From Hyphomonas sp. (lineage in GTDB: Bacteria > Pseudomonadota > Alphaproteobacteria > Caulobacterales > Hyphomonadaceae), in NCBI RefSeq assembly GCF_018402285.1, contig NZ_JAGYJH010000004.1, positions 299,065-363,064 on the forward strand: 64,000 bases of DNA. The letters are read 5' to 3'. Both the position numbers and the translations under genes were made by a program. Of this stretch, positions 8,851 through 18,724 are shown in pieces (position 1 is the stretch's first letter; every line of letters starts with the position of its first letter). The notes beneath the pieces were generated by a model. That model saw only the letters and a list, made by a program, of their open reading frames with translations, ran no database searches and was not told the DNA's origin.

Positions 8851-9582
8851 TTACTCTGCCGGTGCGGGTTCAGCCGGAGCAACGACTTGCTGGAACTCGG
8901 TCTCGATGATGATTTCCACTTCATCGCCGATATTGGGCGCGTAGGTGGCGTTACCGAAGTCCGAGCGTTTCAGGACGGCCGTCGCGGAGAAACCGATCTT
9001 GTCTGCTTCCGGCGCCCACGGGAAGTTCGCCTTGCCGTTGTAGGTTACGTTGAGGGTCACCGGCCTGGTCACGCCGAGGAAGGTCAGGTCACCGGTCACT
9101 TTGCCCGTGGTCGGGGTGTCCTGCGTCACCGACGTGCTGGTGAAGGTGATCTGGGGGAACGCGTCGCCGTTCAGCCAGTTCGGGTTGCGGCCGAGATCTT
9201 CGTTCCAGGTGTCGTACGCGCTGTCGGCGTGGCTGGCTTTGTAATCGGCCGGGTAATCCGTTTCGACCGAGAGCGGGTCAATCGTGGCGGTGATGCGGGT
9301 CGCGGCAGGGTCAGCGGGGTTGAATTCCAGCGTGGCGTCGACCGTCTTGAAGCGCCCGGTATAGGCGGAGAGGCCGAAGTGATCGACACGCCAGGTGACC
9401 GAGGTGTGCGTGGGGTCGATGGCATAGGTGCCGGCGGCGCCATAGTCGACAGGGGCCGCCGCGCCCTCTGGGGCAGCTTCTGCCTCTGCGGGCGCGGAGG
9501 CTTCTGCAGCCGGCGCTGCGGGAGTTGTCTCAGAACAGGCCGCGAGAATCAGCGCGCTGACGGATATGAGTAGAAGTCGCAT
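8851..9582 (-). CDS. YceI family lipoprotein
   Basis: A protein of 243 aa from the ATG at 9582, chosen over one 48 bp upstream. It gives a clean lipoprotein signal (MRLLLISVSALILAACS, Cys16 lipidated) and follows a GGAGG at about 9592-9596. An Ala/Glu/Pro-rich linker of about 35 residues precedes the YceI domain (YAIDPTHTSVTWRVDHFGLS, FLGVTRPVTLNV, IGFSATAVLKRSDFG). The family binds isoprenoid quinones or fatty amides. It is translated with the b561-YceI fusion 6 bp downstream, so the two are probably a functional pair at the inner membrane or periplasm. Confidence 0.92.
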   Translation of the reverse strand: MRLLLISVSALILAACSETTPAAPAAEASAPAEAEAAPEGAAAPVDYGAAGTYAIDPTHTSVTWRVDHFGLSAYTGRFKTVDATLEFNPADPAATRITATIDPLSVETDYPADYKASHADSAYDTWNEDLGRNPNWLNGDAFPQITFTSTSVTQDTPTTGKVTGDLTFLGVTRPVTLNVTYNGKANFPWAPEADKIGFSATAVLKRSDFGNATYAPNIGDEVEIIIETEFQQVVAPAEPAPAE

Positions 9583-9697
9583 GGAATCAGTCCCTCCAAT
9601 TGCCGTATGGGAGCAGTCTAGATAATGCACCAGTTTACAGTGTGAACCTCAACTTTAACATCCACGCGACATATCATTTATTCAGAAACACAAAGGG

Positions 9698-11473
9698 ATG
9701 GACATGGCCTACGACGCTCCGGTCAGCGATATCGAGTTTGCCCTGAACGCTTTTGCCCGGATTGACCGGCTGGCGGGGTTGCCCGGCCATGACGCGTATG
9801 ACCCCGAACTTGTGCGGCCCGTGCTGGAAGAAGCGGCGAAGCTCGCCCGCGATGTTCTCGCGCCGCTGAACCCTGTGGGGGATGCGCACGGGGCTGTATT
9901 GAAGGATGGCGGCGTTCTCGCGCCTCCCGGATTTGCCGACGCGTACAAAGCCTTTGTTGCCGGTGGCTGGATGGGACTGGCTGCTCCGGAGGAATGGGGC
10001 GGGCAGGGTCTGCCCAAGGCGCTGGCGCTGGGCGTGATGGAGATGTTCCACGGCGCGAACATGGCGTTCGGCCTTTGCCCGATGCTGAGTTTCGGTGCGA
10101 TTGAGGCCCTGCTTGCGCATGGGACCGATGACCAGCGTGCTGCCTATCTCCCGAAGCTGGTCTCCGGCGAGTGGACCGGGACGATGAACCTGACAGAGCC
10201 GCAGGCCGGCAGCGATGTCGGCGCGCTCAAGACCAGGGCTCTGCCCAATGGGGATGGCAGCTATTCGATCAGCGGCCAGAAAATCTACATCACGTGGGGC
10301 GACCACGACATGGCTGAGAATATTATCCATCTTGTGCTCGCGCGTCTGCCGGATGCGCCGGCCGGATCAAAAGGCATATCGCTGTTTATCGTGCCGAAAT
10401 TTGTTCTGGATGCGGAGGGAAAACCCGGAGACCGAAATGGCGCGCGCTGCATTGGTCTTGAAAAGAAGATGGGCATTCATGGCAGCCCGACCTGTGTGAT
10501 GGAGTATGCCGGCGCCAAGGGCTGGCTGATCGGCGACGAAAACCGCGGGCTTGCCTGCATGTTCACGATGATGAACTCGGCCCGGCTGAATGTGGGGCTG
10601 GAAGGGGTTGCGGTGGGGGAGGCGGCGTTTCAGGCTGCCTTTGCCTATGCGCAGGAGCGCAAGCAGGGGGTGGCGGCTGGCGTGACCGGGCCGGCGCCGA
10701 TTCTGCATCACGCTGATGTGCGGCGCACACTGACGACCATGCGGGCGAAAGTCGCTGCGGCGCGGGCGATCTGCTATGCTTGCGGCGTGGCAGCGGATCT
10801 GGCGCACAGCTCGCCTGATCCGGACGTGCGGGCGGCGGCAAAGATGCGGGAAGATCTCCTGACGCCGATTGCCAAAGCCTGGAGCACGGATGTCGGCGTT
10901 GAGGTGGCGAGCCTTGGCGTGCAGGTGCATGGCGGCATGGGCTTCATGAACGGGACGCTGGCGGCGCAGCTCTACCGGGATGCCCGGATTGCGCCGATCT
11001 ATGAAGGCACCAACGGCATTCAGGCCATTGACCTTGTCGGGCGAAAGCTTTCGGGCACAAGGGGCGCTTCGATGCAGGCAATGCTGGTTGAGGTCGAAGA
11101 GACGGTGCGCCAGGCGCGGGCCACAAATGATCCCCAGCTTGTGCAGATTGCCGACCGGCTGAAGGCGGCGTCGGCGTCCCTTGCTGAAGCCAGCGACTGG
11201 ATGGTCAGGACACTGGCCGATGAGCCCGACAAGGGCCTGGCTGGCGCGACAGAGTATCTCGCGCTGGCGGGCGATGTGATCGGCGGTCATTTCCTGGCAT
11301 TGGGCGCGATTGCTGCGCGGAGCGGCCAGGATCTGGATCAGCGGGCGCGGCAATTGGCACTGGCGGGGTTCTTTGCGGAGACCGCGCTGGCGGCGGCGCC
11401 GGGCCGGGTTCCGGCCATCACGGAAGGCGGATCGCGCTTTCTGGAGGGCAGCAAGGCCCTGTTCGGCATCTAG
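9698..11473 (+). CDS. Acyl-CoA dehydrogenase, about 590-aa (DmdC-like) subfamily
   Basis: A protein of 591 aa. It has the N-terminal extension typical of the long acyl-CoA dehydrogenases, then the FAD/substrate motifs NLTEPQAGSDVGALKT and GQKIYITWGDHD. The catalytic-base region is QLYRDARIAPIYEGTNGIQA, where the Glu of YEGTN abstracts the alpha proton. A C-terminal DUF4974-like helical part follows. Members oxidise acyl-CoA to the enoyl-CoA, passing electrons through ETF; some act on 3-methylmercaptopropionyl-CoA. The exact substrate cannot be inferred from sequence. It is monocistronic and divergent from the YceI operon. The ATG at 9698 follows AAAGGGATGG. Confidence 0.88.
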   Translation: MDMAYDAPVSDIEFALNAFARIDRLAGLPGHDAYDPELVRPVLEEAAKLARDVLAPLNPVGDAHGAVLKDGGVLAPPGFADAYKAFVAGGWMGLAAPEEWGGQGLPKALALGVMEMFHGANMAFGLCPMLSFGAIEALLAHGTDDQRAAYLPKLVSGEWTGTMNLTEPQAGSDVGALKTRALPNGDGSYSISGQKIYITWGDHDMAENIIHLVLARLPDAPAGSKGISLFIVPKFVLDAEGKPGDRNGARCIGLEKKMGIHGSPTCVMEYAGAKGWLIGDENRGLACMFTMMNSARLNVGLEGVAVGEAAFQAAFAYAQERKQGVAAGVTGPAPILHHADVRRTLTTMRAKVAAARAICYACGVAADLAHSSPDPDVRAAAKMREDLLTPIAKAWSTDVGVEVASLGVQVHGGMGFMNGTLAAQLYRDARIAPIYEGTNGIQAIDLVGRKLSGTRGASMQAMLVEVEETVRQARATNDPQLVQIADRLKAASASLAEASDWMVRTLADEPDKGLAGATEYLALAGDVIGGHFLALGAIAARSGQDLDQRARQLALAGFFAETALAAAPGRVPAITEGGSRFLEGSKALFGI

Positions 11474-11545
11474 CGGCCCGGCAGTTGCTGGCGAGGTCGG
11501 TGGCCGGTAAGAGGGGCGCTGACCCCCGAGGGAGCAAATGGGCTC

Positions 11546-12643
11546 ATGGCCTGGACGAAGACCTATACCGGTGACGAGCCGCTGCGCATCAACAAATGGT
11601 TGGCGCAGGAAGGCGTTTGCTCGCGCCGGGAAGCCGACGCGCTCATTGAAAAGGGCCTGATTGAGCTTGACGGCAAACCTGTGACGGTTGCCGGCGAGCG
11701 GGTGATGAAGGGGCAGACGCTGAGCCTCACGGATGCGGCTTCGCGGCGTCTGGATAACCAGCTTTCGGTGGTCCTCAACAAGCCGGTGGGGTATGTTTCC
11801 GGGACGCCCGAGCCTGGCGAGATACCGGCCATCCGGTTGATTTCAGCCGAGAACCTGTCTGGAAGCGCGCATGCTATCCCGCAGCGCTCGAACAAGATGG
11901 CGCCGCTCGGGCGGCTCGACAAGGATTCGCACGGGCTGCTGATCCTGTCGGAGGATGGCGTGCTCGCCAAAGCGATCATCGGCCCGCTCAGCGACATGGA
12001 CAAGGAATACCTTGTCAAAGTGAGAGGCGATATCACGCCCGCCAAGGTGGCCCTTCTGCGGCATGGGCTGGAGCTAGACGGGCGACAGCTGCGTCCGGCG
12101 GATGTCCAGCAGGAGCGCAGCAACACGCTTCGGTTCATTCTGAAGGAGGGGCGCAACCGGCAGATCCGGCGGATGTGTGAGCTGGTAGAGCTCAGGGTCC
12201 AGGATTTGCAGCGGATTCGCGTAGGGCCGATTGCCCTTGCCGGGTTGCCGGAGGGCAAATGGCGCCCGCTTGGTGCCAGGGAGCGGGCTGCGCTGCTGGC
12301 GGCCGGGGCAGGCGAGGACGTGCGGTCGCGGCCCGCGCGCCGGGAGGAGCGCCCCCGCTCAGACGAGGCGCCAGGGCGCGAGCGTCCCCGGACAGAGCGT
12401 GACAGGCCGCGGACATTTCGGGACAAGCCCGGCCAGGGGCGGCCAGATAAACCCCGCAGCGGACCCAAGCCGGACCGGGATGGCGGCAAGCCAGCGCGCG
12501 CCGGCGGAAAACCGGCCCGTCCGGGGACAAAACCTGCGGCAGCCCCCACCCCGAAGCCGGAGGGTAATCGCCCGTCCGCGCTCAAGGGCGACAAATTCAA
12601 GCGGACCAAACTGCCCCCTCGCGCGCGCAAGCCGATCAAGTGA
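11546..12643 (+). CDS. RluF-type rRNA pseudouridine synthase with long basic tail
   Basis: A protein of 365 aa. An S4 RNA-binding domain covers about residues 14-60 (RINKWLAQEGVCSRREADALI). The RsuA/RluB/F catalytic domain covers about 70-245, with the catalytic Asp in PLGRLDKDSHGLLIL and the C-terminal motif EGRNRQIRRMCE. The arrangement matches RluF, which modifies 23S rRNA U2604, more than RluB. Residues from about 255 to the end form an unstructured tail very rich in Arg, Lys, Pro and Gly. It probably adds general RNA affinity. GAGGGAG at 11529-11535 serves as ribosome binding site. Confidence 0.87.
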   Translation: MAWTKTYTGDEPLRINKWLAQEGVCSRREADALIEKGLIELDGKPVTVAGERVMKGQTLSLTDAASRRLDNQLSVVLNKPVGYVSGTPEPGEIPAIRLISAENLSGSAHAIPQRSNKMAPLGRLDKDSHGLLILSEDGVLAKAIIGPLSDMDKEYLVKVRGDITPAKVALLRHGLELDGRQLRPADVQQERSNTLRFILKEGRNRQIRRMCELVELRVQDLQRIRVGPIALAGLPEGKWRPLGARERAALLAAGAGEDVRSRPARREERPRSDEAPGRERPRTERDRPRTFRDKPGQGRPDKPRSGPKPDRDGGKPARAGGKPARPGTKPAAAPTPKPEGNRPSALKGDKFKRTKLPPRARKPIK

Positions 12644-12689
12644 TCTTTCCCCCGCGTGACGGCTCGACGGGGAGGGCTGCCGCCGTATC

Positions 12690-13763
12690 GTGAGCCTCAT
12701 GGATGGATTTCTTTCAGAACCGACCCATTACAAGGGTCTGACCTTTCCGCACGGAACACTGGCACCCGAGCCTGGAGAGGCGATCACGCTGGCGCCGGGT
12801 GTGGAATGGACGCGGATGCCGCTGCCGTTTTCACTCAAGCACATCAATGTCTGGATACTCGATGATGGCGATGGCTGGACCATCGTGGATACCGGCATGC
12901 CGTTGCCTGACACCAAGGATGCCTGGCGCAAATTGCTCGATGAGCGGGTAACGCCGGAGAAGCCGCTGAAACGGGTGATCATTACCCATATGCATCCCGA
13001 CCATATCGGGTGCGCCGGGTGGCTCTGTTACAAGTATGATGCGGAGCTGTGGATCAGCCGTCTGGAATATACGACCTGCCGGATGCTGGTGGCTGACACC
13101 GGCCGGGACGCGCCGAAAGCCGGGATCGACTTCTACGTTCGCGCGGGCTGGCCGCAGAAGGCCATTGACAACTATGTGTCGCGCTTCGGGGGCTTTGGGC
13201 GGGGCGTCAGCCAGATGCCGGACGCTTTCAGGCGGCTGGAAGATGGCGATGGCGTAAAGCTGGCCGGGCAGGAGTGGCGGGTCATCACCGGCAACGGGCA
13301 TTCGCCCGAGCATGTGTGCCTGTTCAGCGAAACATTGAATATGGCGATCACGGGCGACCAGCTGCTGCCGCGGATTTCGTCCAATGTGTCGGTTCACCCG
13401 ACCGAGCCGGGTGCCAATCCGCTCGATGACTGGATCAGGAGCTGCGAGAAGCTGCTGCGTGAATTGCCCGAGGATTGTTTCATCCTGCCAGCGCACAATG
13501 AGCCGTTCACAGGCGCGCATATACGGCTTCGCAACCTGATTGCCGGGCATGAGACGTCGCTGACGCGGCTTCGCCAGAAGCTGGAGAAGGGGCCGGTCAG
13601 GGTTCCGGACACGTTCGTGACGTTGTTCGGACGCGCCATCAAGGATGATGAAATGGGCAGCGCCACCGGTGAAGCCCTGGCGCACCTCAACTACCTGATC
13701 CACCGGGGAGAGGTAAAAACCCGTCCCGACAGCGACGGGGCACTGCTCTACAGCCTCGCATGA
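12690..13763 (+). CDS. MBL-fold metallohydrolase
   Basis: A protein of 357 aa from GTG 12690; an in-frame ATG at 12699 is an alternative. The metallo-beta-lactamase signature is ITHMHPDHIGCAG (HxHxDH), with WTIVDTGMPL before it, GNGHSPEHVCL (third metal His), AITGDQLLP (bridging Asp) and LPAHNEPF. A C-terminal helical part of about 80 residues resembles the BLACT winged helix of LACTB2-like hydrolases. It is probably a cytoplasmic zinc hydrolase of thioester or glyoxalase-II-like type; the substrate is unknown. GGAGG at about 12671-12675 is a possible ribosome binding site, although the spacing is long. Confidence 0.85.
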   Translation: MSLMDGFLSEPTHYKGLTFPHGTLAPEPGEAITLAPGVEWTRMPLPFSLKHINVWILDDGDGWTIVDTGMPLPDTKDAWRKLLDERVTPEKPLKRVIITHMHPDHIGCAGWLCYKYDAELWISRLEYTTCRMLVADTGRDAPKAGIDFYVRAGWPQKAIDNYVSRFGGFGRGVSQMPDAFRRLEDGDGVKLAGQEWRVITGNGHSPEHVCLFSETLNMAITGDQLLPRISSNVSVHPTEPGANPLDDWIRSCEKLLRELPEDCFILPAHNEPFTGAHIRLRNLIAGHETSLTRLRQKLEKGPVRVPDTFVTLFGRAIKDDEMGSATGEALAHLNYLIHRGEVKTRPDSDGALLYSLA

Positions 13764-13871
13764 CGTGCCGATTGGCGTCACATTGAATTACAGTCCTGCC
13801 GGGCATTTCGCCTTCGCAAGGGTATGGCTTTTCGTCTAAGACAAGCCGGTTTGATGGTAGTCGAGGTTGGA

Positions 13872-14723
13872 ATGACTGAGGAAAACAGCGTCGCGGCCGA
13901 GGCGCCATCCCAGCCTGTCGGGCTTTGGGCGAAGGTGAAGCAGGAATTGCGCGAATGGGGCGCAACCCTTGCCATCGTGGCGCCGGCCTTCCTGCTGTTT
14001 ACCGGACTGCTTTACGAGCAGCGGGTGATTCCCTCCGAGAGCATGGTGCCTTCGCTGGAAGTCGGCGACCGGGTTGCCGTCTCTAAGTTCGCCTTCGGCT
14101 ATGGGCGCTATTCCCTGCCACTGAGCATTGGACGCTATCTTCCCCTTGGGAGTGGCCGCTATTTTCCCGGAACACCCGAACGCGGCGATGTTGTGGTGTT
14201 CGAGCACACGCATTCAGAGCGGGTCATGATCAAGCGCGTCGTCGGCCTGCCGGGCGACACCGTGCAGATGATCAATGAGGAGCTGGTGATCAACGGTCAG
14301 CCGGTGCAGGCTGAATTTGAGCGCACGGTGCGCTATGTGCCTGACCGGACTGACACGGTGGACACAGCTTATGAATGGCAGGAGACCATCGGGGACAAGA
14401 CCTGGCTGACCCATCGGGGCCTGCGCGGGCACCCTGTTGACGATACGGCGCTTTTTGTCGTGCCCGAGGGGCATATGTTCCTGGTGGGCGACAACCGCAA
14501 CAATTCCTATGACAGCCGTGAACTTTCCGGGCATTGCCCGCCGGTAAACGGTGTTGTTGACCGGGCCGGATGCCCGCTGCGGGTTGCTGCAGACGACGCC
14601 TCCATCGGATTTGTGCCCCTCGATCACCTGATCGGGCGGGCCGATACGGTGCTGATGACCTTTCATCGCTGCAAGCTTCAGGATGATGAGCCCTGCCGCA
14701 AACGGGTCTGGAAGGACCTGTGA
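13872..14723 (+). CDS. lepB: Signal peptidase I
   Basis: A protein of 283 aa from the ATG at 13872 (MTEEN); the in-frame ATG at 13824 would add an implausible N-terminus. It has one transmembrane segment at about residues 31-48, then the periplasmic serine protease domain. The catalytic Ser57 sits in IPSESMVPSL and Lys121 in MIKRVVGLPGD. Box E (FLVGDNRNNSYDSR) is present. A Cys pair occurs in the loop after it (GHCPP and AGCPL). It removes signal peptides from exported proteins. It stands alone in this window; in many Alphaproteobacteria lepB sits with rnc and era, which are not here. Confidence 0.94.
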   Translation: MTEENSVAAEAPSQPVGLWAKVKQELREWGATLAIVAPAFLLFTGLLYEQRVIPSESMVPSLEVGDRVAVSKFAFGYGRYSLPLSIGRYLPLGSGRYFPGTPERGDVVVFEHTHSERVMIKRVVGLPGDTVQMINEELVINGQPVQAEFERTVRYVPDRTDTVDTAYEWQETIGDKTWLTHRGLRGHPVDDTALFVVPEGHMFLVGDNRNNSYDSRELSGHCPPVNGVVDRAGCPLRVAADDASIGFVPLDHLIGRADTVLMTFHRCKLQDDEPCRKRVWKDL

Positions 14724-14818
14724 GAGGGCATTCCAATCTTGCCCGCCGGGGCCAACACCGCTAGTCGGGGTCTGACCGGGGGGCGCGGGGCCTCCAGCGG
14801 CGAGACGGAAAACTGGCG

Positions 14819-15421
14819 ATGCCCGATACGACATCGACAAAGCCGAGCCGTGGGCCGATCATAGTCTCGCGGCACGGGCGGCCGGCCCTGGACCGCAATA
14901 TGGGACCGCGCATCCACTGGCGGGACTATGTCGACTGGTGGGCGCGATACGAGCTGGGACCGCTGGCGGACGGGCAAGCTGCGCCGGACGCTCTGAAGAA
15001 CATGGTCAAGGACGCAGACATAGTCTTTGCCTCTGCCAGGCTCAGGGCGCAGCAGACCGCCGACAGCGCGGCGCCCCATCTCAAAGCAGTTTACGACCCG
15101 GTGTTCAATGAAGCACCTCTGCCGCCCCCGAGACTGCACGGGTTTCGGGCATTGCCAAAGACCTGGAATGTGCTGGCCAGGACGGTCTGGCTAACCGGGC
15201 ATTCTCTGGATGGAGAGTCCGTCACCGAGGCCCGCGCCCGGGCCAGGGCGGCGGCGGCGAAGCTGCATGACGCGGCCGCCGAGGCCAAGGTTTATCTGGC
15301 CGCACACGGATGGTTCAACCGGATGCTGAGGCCGGAACTGCGCGCTCTTGGCTGGGTTTGCGTTCGCGATGGCGGAGACAGCTACTGGTCCTACCGCGTC
15401 TACGAATACCGTGGGAAGTGA
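14819..15421 (+). CDS. Histidine phosphatase superfamily protein
   Basis: A protein of 200 aa. The phosphatase RHG motif is IIVSRHGRPAL near residue 19, and the second catalytic His is in VYLAAHGWFNRML near residue 162. A conserved Arg lies in FASARLRAQQTA. The acid/base loop is EAPLPPPRL. These features place it among phosphoglycerate-mutase-like phosphatases (SixA/PhoE class). The substrate is unknown. It precedes xseB-ispA-dxs in the same direction, 71 bp upstream of xseB. Confidence 0.83.
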   Translation: MPDTTSTKPSRGPIIVSRHGRPALDRNMGPRIHWRDYVDWWARYELGPLADGQAAPDALKNMVKDADIVFASARLRAQQTADSAAPHLKAVYDPVFNEAPLPPPRLHGFRALPKTWNVLARTVWLTGHSLDGESVTEARARARAAAAKLHDAAAEAKVYLAAHGWFNRMLRPELRALGWVCVRDGGDSYWSYRVYEYRGK

Positions 15422-15492
15422 CACGATTACGGTTGTAGGGCCTCGCTGCGGGCTTTAGACAGTCTCGTACGGTTTCACAAAACAGGCGCGCC

Positions 15493-15738
15493 ATGTCGGA
15501 TACCAAAGCCAGACCCGTTGATAAAATGAGCTTTGAAGAAGCCCTGGCCGAGCTGGAAGGCATTGTCCGGCAGCTCGAAGCGGGCGAGGTGGAGCTAGAG
15601 AAGTCCATTGCGATCTATGAGCGCGGCGCGGCCCTGAAGGCGCATTGTGATGCCCGGCTGAAATCCGCAGAGCTCAAGGTCGAGCAGATCGTGCAAGGGG
15701 CGAACGGTCCGGCGACCGAGCCCGCCTCATTCGATTAG
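15493..15738 (+). CDS. xseB: Exodeoxyribonuclease VII small subunit
   Basis: An 81-aa protein, the normal length for XseB. The core is [20 protein letters not shown] followed by [19 protein letters not shown], the diagnostic two-helix coiled coil that wraps the large subunit XseA. Exonuclease VII degrades single-stranded DNA in both directions. xseA is not in the window. The gene sits 10 bp upstream of ispA, and the xseB-ispA-dxs order is a widely conserved proteobacterial isoprenoid operon. Confidence 0.95.
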   Translation: MSDTKARPVDKMSFEEALAELEGIVRQLEAGEVELEKSIAIYERGAALKAHCDARLKSAELKVEQIVQGANGPATEPASFD

Positions 15739-15748
15739 GCGCGCTGCA

Positions 15749-16657
15749 ATGGGGGTGGAATCCGGGCAGGTTGCCGATTTCGAACAGCGCCTCAAAGAGG
15801 TCGCCGACAAGGTGACCGTGGCGCTGGACCAGCTCATACCGCCCGCCAGCGGCCCTGAGGCCAACCTCATGCGCGCCATGCGCCATGCGGCGCTGGCCAA
15901 TGGAAAGCGGATGCGGCCGTTCTTCGTACTGGAGACGGGCGCCATGTTTGGCGTATCGGAGAAAAGCCTCCTGCGGACGGCGGCTGCACTTGAATGCGTG
16001 CATTGCTACTCTCTGGTGCATGACGACCTGCCGTGCATGGATGACGATGATTTCCGCCGCGGGCAGCCGACCGTTCACAAAGCTTTCGACGAGGCGACGG
16101 CTGTCCTTGCGGGCGACGCGCTGCTGACGCTGGCCTTCAAGATACTCGCTTCCAGCGAGACACATGATGATCCGGCTGTGCGGGTGCAGCTGATCGAGCG
16201 TCTGGCAGACGCCTCGGGCGCGCGGGGCATGGTGGGCGGTCAGATGATCGACATGCTGGAGGAAAAGAGCCCACGGGACCTCAACACAATCACCCGCATG
16301 CAGCGGCTGAAGACGGGGGCGCTGATATCCTACGCCCTGGAGGCGGGCGCCATCATCGGGCATGCCCGGGAAGCGGAGCGCAACGCATTGGCGGGCTTTG
16401 CCAACGATCTGGGGCTCGCCTACCAGATTGCCGATGACATCCTGGACGCAGAAGGAGATGAAAGCGTTGTCGGCAAGGCGCTTTCAAAGGACAAAAACGC
16501 CGGAAAGGCGAACTTTGTGACCCTCCTGGGGGTCGACGGTGCCCGGCAAAGGGTGCGGCTGCTGGCCGCGCAGGCCAAGGAACATTTGGCAATTTTCCGT
16601 GACAAGGCCCACATCCTGCTGCATTCGGTTGATTATGTGCTCAACAGACCCCGCTAG
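15749..16657 (+). CDS. ispA: Polyprenyl (farnesyl) diphosphate synthase
   Basis: A protein of 302 aa. The first Asp-rich motif is [18 protein letters not shown] (FARM) and the second is [13 protein letters not shown] (SARM). GKRMRPF carries the Lys and Arg that bind IPP. It condenses DMAPP/GPP with IPP to farnesyl diphosphate, the precursor of undecaprenyl phosphate, quinones and hopanoids. In operon with xseB (10 bp) and dxs (37 bp). The two bulky aromatic residues expected before the FARM (here CYSLVHDD) are consistent with a short C15 product, although this does not prove chain length. Confidence 0.93.
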   Translation: MGVESGQVADFEQRLKEVADKVTVALDQLIPPASGPEANLMRAMRHAALANGKRMRPFFVLETGAMFGVSEKSLLRTAAALECVHCYSLVHDDLPCMDDDDFRRGQPTVHKAFDEATAVLAGDALLTLAFKILASSETHDDPAVRVQLIERLADASGARGMVGGQMIDMLEEKSPRDLNTITRMQRLKTGALISYALEAGAIIGHAREAERNALAGFANDLGLAYQIADDILDAEGDESVVGKALSKDKNAGKANFVTLLGVDGARQRVRLLAAQAKEHLAIFRDKAHILLHSVDYVLNRPR

Positions 16658-16694
16658 GATCGGGCACACGCGACGACGAGAGACGCACGCAGAC

Positions 16695-18617
16695 ATGACT
16701 GAGACACGCCCAAACCGCCTCCTAGACGCGATCGATTCGCCGTCGGACCTCAAAGGCCGCAGCCGCGCCGATCTGAAGCAGATTGCCGCCGAAGTCCGCG
16801 AGGAGGTTATTGATGTCGTATCGGTAACCGGAGGTCATCTGGGCTCGGGTCTTGGCGTGGTCGAATTGACCGTGGCGATCCATTCGGTTTTCGAAACGCC
16901 GGCCGACAAGCTCATCTGGGATGTCGGGCACCAGTGCTATCCGCACAAGATCCTGACCGGCCGCAAGGACCGCATGCGCACGCTGCGCCAGGGCGGGGGA
17001 TTGTCCGGCTTCACCAAACGGTCCGAGAGCGAGTATGACCCGTTCGGGGCGGCTCATGCCTCGACGTCGATCTCGGCGGGTCTCGGTTTTGCGAAAGCGC
17101 GGGATCTGCAGAACAAGGACAATCACGTCATCTGCGTTATCGGAGACGGGTCGATGTCTGCCGGCATGGCCTATGAGGCAATGAACAATGCCGGGGCCGA
17201 CCGTTCACGGATGATTGTCATCCTGAATGACAATGACATGTCGATTGCACCGCCCGTGGGCGCGATGAGCCATTACTTCTCGAGGCTTGTGTCTTCAAGG
17301 CCCTATCGGGGCCTGCGCCGGATCGCCAAGAAGGTTGTTCAGCCGATGGGGCTGGAATCGCCCGCGCGGCGCGCAGAGGAATACCTGCGCGGCTTTGCGA
17401 TGGGCGGCACACTCTTCGAAGAGATGGGGTTCTATTATATCGGCCCGGTCGACGGGCATGATCTCGATACGTTGCTGGACCTTCTGGAAAACATCAAGAC
17501 GATGCAGGACGGGCCGATCCTGCTGCATGTGGTGACGCAGAAGGGCAAGGGATATACGCCCGCCGAGAACTCCGCCGACAAGTATCACGGAGTTTCCAAA
17601 TTCTCCGTGGTGACCGGCGAGCAGGCCAAGGGCGCAGGCGGACCGCCCAGCTATCAGAAGGTGTTCGGCCAGACGCTGGCAGAACTCGGCGAAACAGATG
17701 ACCGGATCTGCGCAATTACGGCTGCCATGCCGTCTGGCACGAGTACGGACATTTTCGGCAAGAAGTTCCCTGAACGCCATTTTGACGTTGGCATCGCCGA
17801 GCAGCATGCCGTGACGTTTGCGGCGGGCCTTGCCGCCGATGGCATGAAGCCGTTCTGCGCAATCTATTCGACATTCCTGCAGCGCGGTTATGACCAGGTG
17901 GTCCATGACGTTGCCATCCAGAAGCTGCCGGTTCGCTTTGCCATAGACCGGGCCGGTCTTGTCGGCGCGGATGGGGCGACCCATGCGGGGTCTTTCGATG
18001 TTGGCTACCTGGGCGCGCTTCCGGGCTTTGTCTGCATGGCACCTTCGGATGAGGCAGAGCTGGCGCGGATGGTGCTGACGTCCCTGCAACTTGATGATTG
18101 CCCGAGCGCAGTGCGCTATCCGAGGGGCGAGGGCACCGGCGTCGAGATCCCCAAACTCCTGACCCCGCTCGAAATCGGCAAGGGCAAGGTCGTTCGCGAA
18201 GGCACCTCGATCGCAATCCTTTCCTACGGGACCCGGTTGCAGGAAGCCCTCAGGGCGGCTGACATGCTGACGGCCCAGGGCTTGAGTGCAACGGTCGCGG
18301 ACGCACGGTTTGCCAAGCCTCTGGACAATGAGTTGATCGAACGGCTGGCCAGGGAGCATGAAGTGCTCGTGACCCTCGAAGAAGGCGCGCGCGGCGGCTT
18401 TGGCAGCTTTGTGCTTGAACATCTGGCCAATTGCGGCGCGCTCGACAGAGGCCTCAAGGTTCGCGTCATGACGCTTCCGGATATCTTCCAGGATCAGGAC
18501 ACCCCAGCCGCCATGTATGATCAGGCAGGCCTTTCTGCACGCCACATTGCCCTGCGGGCAATTGAGGCACTTGGGCGGGGCGACATGTCAGCCATCGAGC
18601 GTCTGGCCTCCGCCTGA
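16695..18617 (+). CDS. dxs: 1-deoxy-D-xylulose-5-phosphate synthase
   Basis: A 640-aa protein from the ATG at 16695. The frame is open further upstream but that stretch is antisense/shadow over ispA. The thiamine diphosphate fold is shown by [19 protein letters not shown] (GDG...N motif) and the Pyr domain by [29 protein letters not shown] (region around residues 345-375; the Glu of the IAEQHAV segment activates ThDP). [14 protein letters not shown] is also typical. It makes DXP from pyruvate and glyceraldehyde-3-phosphate, the first step of the MEP pathway. The next gene of the operon, ispA, is directly upstream, so isoprenoid supply is co-expressed. Confidence 0.96.
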   Translation: MTETRPNRLLDAIDSPSDLKGRSRADLKQIAAEVREEVIDVVSVTGGHLGSGLGVVELTVAIHSVFETPADKLIWDVGHQCYPHKILTGRKDRMRTLRQGGGLSGFTKRSESEYDPFGAAHASTSISAGLGFAKARDLQNKDNHVICVIGDGSMSAGMAYEAMNNAGADRSRMIVILNDNDMSIAPPVGAMSHYFSRLVSSRPYRGLRRIAKKVVQPMGLESPARRAEEYLRGFAMGGTLFEEMGFYYIGPVDGHDLDTLLDLLENIKTMQDGPILLHVVTQKGKGYTPAENSADKYHGVSKFSVVTGEQAKGAGGPPSYQKVFGQTLAELGETDDRICAITAAMPSGTSTDIFGKKFPERHFDVGIAEQHAVTFAAGLAADGMKPFCAIYSTFLQRGYDQVVHDVAIQKLPVRFAIDRAGLVGADGATHAGSFDVGYLGALPGFVCMAPSDEAELARMVLTSLQLDDCPSAVRYPRGEGTGVEIPKLLTPLEIGKGKVVREGTSIAILSYGTRLQEALRAADMLTAQGLSATVADARFAKPLDNELIERLAREHEVLVTLEEGARGGFGSFVLEHLANCGALDRGLKVRVMTLPDIFQDQDTPAAMYDQAGLSARHIALRAIEALGRGDMSAIERLASA

Positions 18618-18724
18618 GGCATTGCCACACTAACATCACACTTCGGCCCTGTGCCCGCTCGTTTGGGCAGGGTATGCAGGAGCTGGCAATTCCCCTGATT
18701 CCGCTTGCAAGAAGGAAGTTTGAT

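Noticed and set aside
17295..18545. Minus-strand 416-aa open frame
   Set aside because: Antisense to dxs, whose motifs are unambiguous.
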